From an uncultured Alphaproteobacteria bacterium (GTDB lineage: Bacteria > Pseudomonadota > Alphaproteobacteria > Caulobacterales > Caulobacteraceae), in NCBI GenBank assembly GCA_903933475.1, contig CAIZKE010000181.1, positions 1 through 19,192 of the forward strand: a stretch of DNA of 19,192 nucleotides, given 5' to 3'. Below, one piece after another: positions 1 to 7,600 of the stretch. The translations under genes and the position numbers were made by a program. The notes under the pieces are model-generated. The model made no database searches. It worked only from the letters and a program-made list of their open reading frames with translations, and was not told the DNA's origin. Each line of letters starts with the position of its first letter. Positions within the stretch are counted from its first letter, which is position 1.

Positions 1-1
1 C

Positions 2-649
2 CTGGACGGCACCCTGGTGGACTCCGCCCCCGACCTTGTGGCGACCCTCAACCACCTGCTGGCCGAAGAAGGGATCGCCCCCCTGCCCTTTGACCAGGGC
101 CGCAGCCTGATCGGCCACGGCGCCCGGCGCCTCCTCCAACGCGGCTTCGAGGCCCAGGGACTGAGTGTCGAGGGGGCGACCCTGGAGGCCCTCTTCGAGC
201 GCTTCATCGCCCATTACAACCTCCACAGCGCCGACCTGACCCGGCCATTCCCCGGCGTGCCGGAGAGCCTTGAGGCCCTGCGCGCCGCCGGCGCCCGGCT
301 GGCCGTCTGCACCAACAAGCTGACCCGCCTGTCCACGCCCATCCTCGAGGCCCTGGACCTCGCCCGCCACTTCGACGCCGTCATCGGGGCCGACCTCGCG
401 CCCGCGCCCAAGCCCGATCCTCGCCACCTGGAGATGGCCGTGCAGGCCGCCGGGGGCGACCTCCGGCGGGCGGTCATGGTGGGGGATGCGGGCACCGACG
501 CCGGTGCCGCCCGGGCCGCGGGCACGCCCCTGGTCCTGGTGAGCTTCGGCTACACCGAGGTCCCCGCCTGGGAGTTACGCCCCGACCGGCTGATCGATCA
601 TTTCGACGACCTCATGCCCGCCTGCCTGGAGCTTCTGGCGCCGGCGTGA
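2..649 (+). CDS. gph: Phosphoglycolate phosphatase, HAD superfamily (5' end cut off)
   Basis: HAD-family hydrolase that in this family dephosphorylates 2-phosphoglycolate to glycolate in the cytoplasm, salvaging the product of DNA-end repair or oxygenase side reactions. The frame is already open at the window edge with LDGTLVDSAPDL, which is HAD motif I (DxDGT) lacking its first, nucleophilic Asp; that residue and a few before it lie outside the window. The other HAD motifs are present: VCTNK (motif II, Thr), KPDP (motif III, Lys) and VMVGDAGTD (motif IV, acidic pair). About 215 residues are visible, close to full length for Gph. The internal GTG at 17 is not the true start, because motif I is encoded before it. 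Other phosphatases of the PGMB/Gph subfamily share these motifs, so substrate is inferred. The gene ends 62 bases before the quinohaemoprotein start. Confidence 0.82.
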   Translation: MDGTLVDSAPDLVATLNHLLAEEGIAPLPFDQGRSLIGHGARRLLQRGFEAQGLSVEGATLEALFERFIAHYNLHSADLTRPFPGVPESLEALRAAGARLAVCTNKLTRLSTPILEALDLARHFDAVIGADLAPAPKPDPRHLEMAVQAAGGDLRRAVMVGDAGTDAGAARAAGTPLVLVSFGYTEVPAWELRPDRLIDHFDDLMPACLELLAPA

Positions 650-660
650 ATCGCGGCCTA

Positions 661-692
661 TCCTGAAGTCTTGAGCTTCGCCGCGTTCAGGA
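661..692. promoter_or_regulatory. Perfect 7-bp inverted repeat between gph and the quinohaemoprotein gene
   Basis: TCCTGAA (661-667) and TTCAGGA (686-692) are exact inverted repeats separated by 18 bases, in the 62-base gap between the gph stop and the next start codon. It could be a stem-loop ending or slowing gph transcription, or a two-site operator for the downstream gene. No T-run follows, so a classical intrinsic terminator is unlikely. Seen directly; function is inference. Confidence 0.3.
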
Positions 693-711
693 CGGGGCCA
701 GGGGGAAGACC

Positions 712-2595
712 ATGACGGCATCCATTATCCAGCGCCTCTGGGCGCTCTTCGCCGTCGTCCTCGCCTCGCTTGCGACCCCCGCCCTCGCCGCCGAGGTCCA
801 TCCTGGACAGGCCGTGTATGACCGGGCCTGCGCAGCCTGCCACAACGCCCCCGAGCCCGGCAGCCGCGCCGCCCCTGTGGCCAGCCTGCGCCAGATGGAC
901 GCCCGAACCCTGCGCGCCTCCCTCACTACCGGCGTCATGAAGGGCATTGGCGACAGCCTGTCTCCAGACGACCTGCGCGCCGTGGTCGACTACCTGGCCG
1001 TCAAGCCCAAGCCCGTCTCCGACGACTGGATCGAGGGTGCCCGCTGCCCCGCCGACCGCCGCACCGTGGACGTGAACGCCCCCATCCCCTCCGGAAGCTT
1101 CGGGATCGGCACCGACAACCGCCGCCGCCTGACCGCCGCCCAGTCTGGCCTGACCACTGCCAGCCTCAGCCGGCTCAAGCCCGCCTGGACCCTGGGCATC
1201 CCCAATGCGACCACCATGCGGTCCCAGCCCGTCCTGCTGGGCTCGACCCTGTTCTATGCCGCCAGCCAGGCCTCGACCCTGCTGGCCATCGACACCGGGG
1301 CGGGCTGCATCAAGTGGGCGGCCAAGACGCCTTCGGGCATCCGCACCAGCCTGGCCCTCGGCCGCCTCGGCAAGGCCGGGCCCCTGGCCGTGGTGGGCGG
1401 CGACGAGGGCGGCCACCTCCAGGCCTGGGACGTGGCGACCGGCAAGCTGATCTGGCGGGCCGATCCCCGCCATAGCACCGGCGGCGTCCTGACCGGCGCC
1501 CCGGTCTTCGCCGGCGAGAAGCTGATCGTCCCGATCTCGGCCCTGGACGTCGCCCAGGCCATGCGGCCAACCTTCGCCTGCTGCGCTACCCACGGTGCCG
1601 TCAGCGCGGTGGAGGCCGCCACCGGCAAGGTGATCTGGACCTGGCACGCCACACCCGAGGCCAAGCCCCTGGGCGTGAAGAACAGCGCCGGGGTGGAGAT
1701 GCGCGGTCCCTCGGGTGCGCCGATCTGGTCGACCCCCGCCGTCGACCTCAAGCGCGGCCTGGTCCTGGCCTCCACTGGCGAGAACACCTCGCCGCCGGCC
1801 ACCGGGACCTCCGACGCCATCATCGCCATCGACCTGGCCACCGGCAAGCAGAGGTGGGTCTTCCAGGCCCTGGCCAATGACGTTTGGAACATGTCCTGCC
1901 CCTCAGGCCGGGAGAGCCGTCGCAAGCCCGGCCCCAACTGCTTCTTCTTCGACAGCGACAGCGTCCTGCGGGACCACGACTTCGGTGGCGGGCCCGTGCT
2001 CTTCCCGGCGGGCGGCCGGACCCTGGTCCTGGCCGGCCAGAAGTCCGGCGATGTCTGGGCCCTGGACCTGAAGACTGGCCGCAAGGTCTGGAGCGACAAG
2101 TTCGGCCCGGGTACGCCCCTGGGCGGGGTGCACTGGGGCATAGCCGCTGATGAGACCCGGGTCTTCGCCCCCATCGCCGATCCGGGCGTCCCCGAGCCGG
2201 TCAGCGCCTCGGGAGTCCACGCCCTCGACGCCGCCACGGGCAGGCGCCTCTGGTCCTGGCGGGTCCTTCCCGACTGTAGCGAGGCCCGCAAGGCGCGCGG
2301 CCCCGGATGCGAGCGTGCCGGCATCTCGGCCCCGCCCCTGGTGGTGGATGGCGCGATCCTGGCCGCTGGCCTCGACGGGCGCCTCTGGGTATTGGAAGCT
2401 GCCACCGGCAAGGTGCTCGCCGGGCTCGACACCGCTGGGCCCCGGGACAGCCTGAACGGCGTGCCCGCCCGGGGCGGCGCGGTGGACTCCGGTGGCCTCT
2501 TCGCCGGCGGCGGCATGGTCTTTGTCGGCTCCGGCTACGCCGCCTTCGGCCAACCGGCCGGCAACGCCCTGATCGCCTTCCGCCCCGGACCCTGA
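712..2595 (+). CDS. Cytochrome c/PQQ-dependent quinohaemoprotein dehydrogenase, polyvinyl-alcohol-dehydrogenase type
   Basis: A 627-residue exported protein. Residues 1-26 form a signal peptide (hydrophobic core, then ATPALA|AE). A short class I cytochrome c domain follows with haem motif C40-A-A-C43-H44 and probable distal ligand Met76. From about residue 120 to the end is a PQQ-type beta-propeller with repeated blades such as LQAWDVATGKLIW, VSAVEAATGKVIW, IIAIDLATGKQRW and VWALDLKTGRKVW. Adjacent Cys290-Cys291 resembles the vicinal disulfide of quinoprotein dehydrogenases. Haem domain first and propeller second is the order of polyvinyl-alcohol dehydrogenases, which oxidise secondary alcohols and pass electrons through the haem to the periplasmic chain. 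Start ATG follows an AGGGGGA ribosome site. No polymer hydrolase or PQQ-synthesis gene is adjacent, so the true alcohol substrate is unknown. A purely structural BamB-like role is unlikely given the haem site. Confidence 0.8.
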   Translation: MTASIIQRLWALFAVVLASLATPALAAEVHPGQAVYDRACAACHNAPEPGSRAAPVASLRQMDARTLRASLTTGVMKGIGDSLSPDDLRAVVDYLAVKPKPVSDDWIEGARCPADRRTVDVNAPIPSGSFGIGTDNRRRLTAAQSGLTTASLSRLKPAWTLGIPNATTMRSQPVLLGSTLFYAASQASTLLAIDTGAGCIKWAAKTPSGIRTSLALGRLGKAGPLAVVGGDEGGHLQAWDVATGKLIWRADPRHSTGGVLTGAPVFAGEKLIVPISALDVAQAMRPTFACCATHGAVSAVEAATGKVIWTWHATPEAKPLGVKNSAGVEMRGPSGAPIWSTPAVDLKRGLVLASTGENTSPPATGTSDAIIAIDLATGKQRWVFQALANDVWNMSCPSGRESRRKPGPNCFFFDSDSVLRDHDFGGGPVLFPAGGRTLVLAGQKSGDVWALDLKTGRKVWSDKFGPGTPLGGVHWGIAADETRVFAPIADPGVPEPVSASGVHALDAATGRRLWSWRVLPDCSEARKARGPGCERAGISAPPLVVDGAILAAGLDGRLWVLEAATGKVLAGLDTAGPRDSLNGVPARGGAVDSGGLFAGGGMVFVGSGYAAFGQPAGNALIAFRPGP

Positions 2596-2609
2596 GGCCG
2601 GGGCCCCGC

Positions 2610-2638
2610 TTGCAGCGCGCAGGCGGGCAGGCTATAGC
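2610..2638 (+). promoter_or_regulatory. Predicted housekeeping promoter of tRNA-Val
   Basis: TTGCAG (2610-2615), a 17-base spacer and TATAGC (2633-2638). With its two preceding bases the -10 reads GCTATAGC, matching the Caulobacter sigma-73 -10 pattern GCTANAWC at 7 of 8 positions. Transcription would begin near 2645, about 9 bases before the mature tRNA 5' end. Position and fit support it; no experiment does. Confidence 0.55.
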
Positions 2639-2653
2639 CGCAACCCTTCCGGC

Positions 2654-2728
2654 GGATGCGTAGCTCAGCGGTAGAGCACCTCGTTCACACCGAGGGGGTC
2701 ACAGGTTCGATCCCTGTCGCATCCACCA
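2654..2728 (+). tRNA. tRNA-Val (anticodon CAC)
   Basis: A complete 75-base cloverleaf. The acceptor stem is GGATGCG/CGCATCC (7 of 7 pairs), the D stem GCTC/GAGC, the anticodon stem CCTCG/CGAGG with loop TTCACAC, the variable loop GGGTC, and the T stem ACAGG/CCTGT with loop TTCGATC. It is followed by discriminator A and an encoded CCA. The loop gives anticodon CAC (2686-2688), which reads the valine codon GUG, very common in GC-rich genomes. It lies between two protein genes on the same strand with its own promoter candidate upstream. Confidence 0.97.
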
Positions 2729-2771
2729 TTCTCCCCGCCCTGCGCCTACCCATTGACCCGCCCCCGACCGG

Positions 2772-2786
2772 GACCGAGGATCGGTC
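2772..2786. promoter_or_regulatory. Palindrome GACCGA-GGA-TCGGTC upstream of the oxygenase gene
   Basis: A perfect 6-3-6 inverted repeat in the 89-base gap between the tRNA and the Rieske oxygenase, ending 31 bases before its start codon. A possible -35 TTGACC lies at 2753-2758; a 17-base spacer would place the -10 at GAGGAT (2776-2781), inside the palindrome. The palindrome could be an operator for the oxygenase or a hairpin behind the tRNA. The -10 is a poor match, so the promoter reading is weak. Confidence 0.3.
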
Positions 2787-2817
2787 GCCGCGCGTTTAAG
2801 CCAGGGGAGGCCGCACC

Positions 2818-3969
2818 ATGCGTCATGAGGTCGAAGTCGAGGTCCTGGAAGAGCTCCTGGCCCAGATCGCCGAGGGGCGGAACGCCGACGCCGGAGCCGT
2901 GCGGGCCTGCCCGGCCTCGACCTGGACCTGCCCGGATCGGCTGGCCCTGGAGAGGCGGGAGCTGTTCGACAGCCAGCCCCAGCTGGTGGGCCTGTCGGGC
3001 GACCTGCCCTCACCCGGCAGCTTCCTGACCACGGACGACCTCGGCCCGCCGGTCCTGGTGGTACGCGGCGACGACGGGAAGGTGCGGGCCTTCGTCAACG
3101 CCTGCCGGCACCGCGGCGCGGTGGTGGAGACCGCCCGGCGCGGCACGAAGCCGCTCTTCTCCTGCCCCTTCCACGCCTGGTCCTACGACGCCCGGGGCGC
3201 CCTGCGGGCCGTGCCCATGGCCGGGCAGTTCGGGCCCCTGGAGACGGGAAGCCTGGGCCTCCTGCCCCTGCCGGCGGCAGAGCACTGCGGGATGATCTTC
3301 GTCCACCCCCAGGCCGACGGGGTGATCGACGCGGCGGCCCTGCTGGAAGGGCTGGAGGACGACTTCACCAACTTCGGGTTCGCCGGGCACAGCTTCGCCC
3401 TGGAGGACCGGCTGGAGCTGGACCTGAACTGGAAGCTGGTCACCGACACCTTCGGCGAGACCTACCACTTCAAGCGCCTGCACAAGGACACCCTGGCCCA
3501 GACCTTCGAGGGCGACGTCCTCAGCTACCGGACCTGGCGGCGCAACCACCGAATGGTGCTGGGCAAGCAGGCCATCCGCGAGATGGCGGCGCGGCCGAGG
3601 GCAGAGTGGCGGGTCACGGACGGGGGCTTCCCGGTCTACTTCCTGTTCCCGAACGTGGTCATCAATGTCGGCGAGGAGGCGATCGCCGTGGTGCGGTCCC
3701 TGCCCCACGCGACCGACCCGGGCCGGTGCACGGTGCAGATCAGCTACTACGGTACGGGCCGGTCGCCGGAGGAGATGGAGACCTTCCGCCGGGGCTTCGG
3801 CGACGTGGTTGTGAACGAGGACCTAGCCGCCGCCGCCGGTATGCAGAGGAACCTGGCCTCGGGCCGGATCGAACAGGTCCTGTTCGGCCGGAACGAGGCG
3901 CCCCTGCACCACTACCACCAGACCTTCCGCAAGGCCCTGGGCCTGTCGCCGCTGGAGGCGGTGGGCTGA
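2818..3969 (+). CDS. Rieske non-haem iron oxygenase, aromatic-ring-hydroxylating alpha subunit
   Basis: A 383-residue cytoplasmic oxygenase subunit that would use O2 and electrons from a separate reductase to hydroxylate or demethylate an organic substrate. The N-terminal Rieske domain carries C96-R-H98 and C116-P-F-H119, which bind the [2Fe-2S] cluster. The catalytic domain has the mononuclear iron motif H217-x4-H222 (GETYHFKRLH), the preceding Asp210 that normally relays electrons between subunits, and a third-ligand candidate Asp335 in VVNEDLAAAAGMQ. All expected metal ligands are present, so it is probably active. ATG 2818 follows GGGGAGG. No ferredoxin, reductase or beta subunit is adjacent, so partners are encoded elsewhere and the substrate cannot be named. 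Carnitine/choline-type monooxygenases and phenylpropionate dioxygenases share this layout. Confidence 0.85.
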   Translation: MRHEVEVEVLEELLAQIAEGRNADAGAVRACPASTWTCPDRLALERRELFDSQPQLVGLSGDLPSPGSFLTTDDLGPPVLVVRGDDGKVRAFVNACRHRGAVVETARRGTKPLFSCPFHAWSYDARGALRAVPMAGQFGPLETGSLGLLPLPAAEHCGMIFVHPQADGVIDAAALLEGLEDDFTNFGFAGHSFALEDRLELDLNWKLVTDTFGETYHFKRLHKDTLAQTFEGDVLSYRTWRRNHRMVLGKQAIREMAARPRAEWRVTDGGFPVYFLFPNVVINVGEEAIAVVRSLPHATDPGRCTVQISYYGTGRSPEEMETFRRGFGDVVVNEDLAAAAGMQRNLASGRIEQVLFGRNEAPLHHYHQTFRKALGLSPLEAVG

Positions 3970-4087
3970 GGGGGGCGGAGCCTTTCCGGGCGCTCACCGA
4001 AAACCACCGTCAGGATCTGGATCAACGCCCCTACCCTGCGCGGCGCGGCGCTGGTAGATTCGCCTTCTCAGTTTCCGGAGCCCGATC

Positions 4088-4612
4088 ATGATCCGCAGTC
4101 CTGGCCTTCTCGCCCTGTCGGCCGCAAGCCTCTTCGCCCTGGCCGCCTGCCAGACCGGACCGGACGGCATCACCTCGCCGACAGCGGCGGTGCGGGGCTT
4201 CTATGGTCCCTATACGGGCGACTTCCGCGCGGCCGATGCGGCGCGCCTCAGCCCCGGCCTGGCCGCCGAGGTGGAAAAGGCCAAGGCCAACGAGGTCGAG
4301 TCTGCAGCCCTGACCAAGGCGGGTCCCAATCCCACCGACAAGCCGAACATCCTGGAGGGCGAGATCTTCGCCGGCCTCAACGAGGGCTACACCAGCTACA
4401 GCCTGGGTGCCGCGCGGATCCTCGGCGACCGGGCCTCTGTGGCGGTGACCTTCGCCAACAAGGGCTACAAGACCCGCTGGACCGACGACGTGAAGCTGGT
4501 CAACGCCGACGGCTGGAAGATCGACAACGTCCAGTACACCGGCGGATGGACCGGCCAGACCAGCCTGCGCGACACCCTTCGCCAGTTCAACACCCTGCCC
4601 GTCGCGCCGTGA
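4088..4612 (+). CDS. Small predicted lipoprotein, possibly DUF3828-like
   Basis: A 174-residue protein with a lipoprotein signal: hydrophobic stretch at residues 6-20 and lipobox L18-A19-A20-C21, so Cys21 is probably lipidated and the protein anchored in the envelope facing the periplasm. The mature part starts with TSPTAAVRGFYGPY and ends with WTDDVKLVNADGWKIDNVQY, a pattern I associate with the DUF3828 family (NTF2-like, function unknown); this assignment is from memory and tentative. ATG follows GGAG at an 8-base spacing. The gene stands alone, 118 bases after the oxygenase, and meets the protease gene head-on 22 bases after its stop. No enzymatic motif is visible. Confidence 0.75.
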   Translation: MIRSPGLLALSAASLFALAACQTGPDGITSPTAAVRGFYGPYTGDFRAADAARLSPGLAAEVEKAKANEVESAALTKAGPNPTDKPNILEGEIFAGLNEGYTSYSLGAARILGDRASVAVTFANKGYKTRWTDDVKLVNADGWKIDNVQYTGGWTGQTSLRDTLRQFNTLPVAP

Positions 4613-4613
4613 G

Positions 4614-4633
4614 GGGCGCCCTGAGGGGCGTCC
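4614..4633. terminator. GC-rich hairpin in the convergent gap (candidate bidirectional terminator)
   Basis: GGGCGCCC (4614-4621), loop TGAG, GGGCGTCC (4626-4633): an 8-pair stem with one G-T wobble on the plus strand, which is a C-A mismatch on the minus strand. It fills the 22-base gap between the lipoprotein stop (4610-4612) and the serralysin stop (4635-4637). There is no T-tract on either side, so termination would rest on the stem or on Rho. The stem comes from a 12-base tandem duplication (4610-4621 and 4622-4633, 11 of 12 identical). Confidence 0.45.
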
Positions 4634-4634
4634 A

Positions 4635-7600
4635 TCAGGCGGCGAGGATGAAGTCGCCGGCGGTCAGGATGGGCTTGACGGTCCCGAAGGTCGCCAGGGC
4701 GATGGCTGCAGCTCCGCCCAGGCCATCCGGGTCGTAATAGAGGGTCCCGGTAGTGGTGTCGTAGACCAGTCGGTCGTCTGCATCGTGCGCTGATGTGACC
4801 CCCGCCCCGGACCAGAAGAGGTTGGCACCCAGGGTGCCGGCAGCGGACCCGGCTATGCCCGTGAAGGCCGCAAGGCTGAGCAGGAGCTTGTCGACCCCCG
4901 CGGCGAAGTCGGTGATCAGGTCTGCCCCCGCATCGGGCAGGCCATCGAAGCGGAAGACATCGTAGCCCGCGCCACCCATCAGCCGGTCAGCGCCGGTCCC
5001 GCCGGACAGGGTGTCGTTGCCAAGGCCGCCGGACAGGGTGTCCGCGCCGCCGCCGCCGCTGAGCAGGTTCGCGCCGCCGCCGCCCGTCAGGACATTGGCC
5101 GCACTGTTGCCCGCCAGGTTGACCAGGCCTGCCGAGACCAGGACGCCGTTCTCGACCTCCGCCCCAAGGGTGAAGGTGGAGCCAGGGGTCGCCAGCAGGA
5201 ACTGGACGGTGTCCACGCCGGCGCCTGCGGTCTCGACCACCTGGTCGAGGGTGTCATCGAGGATGTAGACGTCGTCGCCCGCGCCCCCGGCGAGGGTGTC
5301 GGCGCCGGCACCTCCCGACAGGGTATCCCCCCCATCCCCGCCCTCGATGCGGTTGGCCAGGGCGTTGCCGGTGAGGACATTGGCCAGGGCGTTGCCCGTG
5401 AGGTTGAAGGCCACGGCGTTGTCCAGGATGGCCTTCTCAACATTCGCCGCCAGGACGTAGGTCCCGCCCGCAGCGGCGATGGCCACCCGCACATGGTCGG
5501 TGCCAGCCCCCGTCGCCTCGATCACGGAATCCGACAGGGAGTCGAGGATATAGACGTCGTCGCCAAGTCCGCCCGCCAGAGTGTCGGCGCCAGCACCGCC
5601 GGACAGGGTGTTGGCCCCGCTATTGCCGGTCAGGACATTGGCCAGGGCATTGCCGTTCAGGGCGAAGGCCAGGGCGCCCAGAAGCTGGGCGTTCTCGACC
5701 TGGTCCTGGAGGGTCCAGCTTCCGCCAGCGGCATTGATGCCTACGAGGGCCAGGTCCACGCCGCCGCCAGCCAGCTCCACGAGGGTGTCGCCGATGGAGT
5801 CGACCACATAGGTGTCATCGCCCGCACCCCCGGCCAGGGTGTCGGCCCCGCCGCCGCCGTCCAGGCGGTTGGCGGCGGCATTGCCCGTCAGGGTGTTGGC
5901 CAGGGTATTGCCGGTCAGGTTGAAGGCGACCGAGCTGGTCAGCGCGGCGCTCTCAACGTCGCCCGTCAGGCTATAGGTCCCGCCCGCCGTGGCGATGGCG
6001 ACCTCGACCCGGTCCCAGCCCCCGCCCGTCGCCTCAACCACCCGGTCCGAGGCGGAGTCGACGACGTAGACGTCGTTGCCTGCGCCCCCGGCCAGGGTGT
6101 CTGCCCCGACGCCGCCGTCCAGCCGGTTGGCGGCGGCGTTGCCGGTCAGGCTGTTGGCGAGCCCGTTTCCGGTCAGGTTGAAGGCCACAGTGCTCACGAG
6201 GAGGACGCTCTCGACCTCGGCGGCCAGGGTGTAGCTTCCCCCGACAGTGGCGACGGAGAGCTGGACCGTATCGGTCCCGCCCCCCGCCGACTCCGCCACC
6301 TGGTCGGAGAGGGAATCGACCAGATAGAAATCATTGCCCGCGCCACCGACCAGGGAGTCGGCGCCGCCGCCACCAAACAGGGTGTCGGCGCCGGCATTCC
6401 CCGACAGGGTATCGGCCGCGTTGGTCCCCGTAAGACGGTTGGCCAGCGAGTTACCATTGAGATTCATGGCCCCTGCACCCACCGCATTGGCATGGTCGAC
6501 ATTGGCCGCCAGGGTGTAGCTGCCACCGGCGGTGCCGAAGTCAACCCGGACCTGGTCCACGCCCATGCCATCCGCCTCGACCACCAGGTCAGAGGCGGAG
6601 TCCACCAGGTAGAGGTCGTCGCCAGCGCCGCCTACCAGGGTGTCCGCGCCGCCTCCACCCGACAGGGTATTGGCGGCGGCGTTTCCGGTCAGCACATTGT
6701 TCAGGCTGTTGCCCGTGAGACTGAAGGCCAAGGTAGAGGTGACCTGCGCGTTCTCGAGGAAGGACGGGAGGGTCCATCCGGCACCCGCGGCGGAGATGGC
6801 GATGTTGGCCGTGTCGGTGCCTTCGCCCGTGGACTCCAGAATGACATCGGCCGCGCTATCGATGACGTAGAGGTCATCGCCGGTCCCGCCGGCCAGGGTG
6901 TCGGCACCGCCGGCACCGGTCAGGGTGTCGGTGCCAGCCCCGCCATCGAGGCGGTTGGCGGCTTCATTTCCGGTCAGCCGGTTGGCCAGGGCATTCCCCG
7001 CCAGGTTGTAGGCGACCGTGCTGGTGATCCTCGCCTCCTCGACCTCGGCCGCGAGGGTGTAGGTCCCACCCACGGTGGCGATGGCAACCTGGACGAGGTC
7101 GGTCCCGCCCCCCGTCGCCTCGATCACCAGGTCGGAGAGGCTGTCGAGGGTGTAGATGTCGTTACCGCCGCCGCCCACCAGGGTGTCCGCACCCGCGCCG
7201 CCGTCCAGCCGGTTGATCGCCGCATTGCCGGTGAGCCGGTTGTTCAGGGCGTTGCCCGTGAGGTTGTAGGCCAGGTTCGTGAGGATCTCGGCGTTCTCGA
7301 GGTTGTCGCCCAGGGTCCAGGTCCCACCGGACAGGTTCACTGCCACCTGCACCAGGTCGTTCCCGCCGCCGGCGAGTTCAATGATCCGGTCCGCCCCTGT
7401 GTCGACGACATAGACGTCGTCGCCAGCGCCTCCAGCCAGGGTATCGAGCCCACTGGCGCCGACCAGGGTGTCGTTTCCGTCGCCGCCGTTCAGCACATTG
7501 TTGGCCGCATTCCCCGTCAGGAGGTTGGCGAGGCTGTTGCCGTTCAGGGTGAAGGCCAGGGTGTTGACGAGGATGCCGTTCTCGATCTCCGCGCCAAGGG

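Noticed and set aside
1254..2516. A 420-codon minus-strand frame, and another at 658-1647, opposite the quinohaemoprotein.
   Set aside because: No recognisable domain, low-complexity composition, and complete overlap with a gene carrying a signal peptide, haem motif and propeller repeats.
2654..2728. tRNA-Val as the attachment site of an integrated element.
   Set aside because: No integrase gene and no second copy of the tRNA 3' end was seen in the window; flanking genes look like ordinary chromosome.
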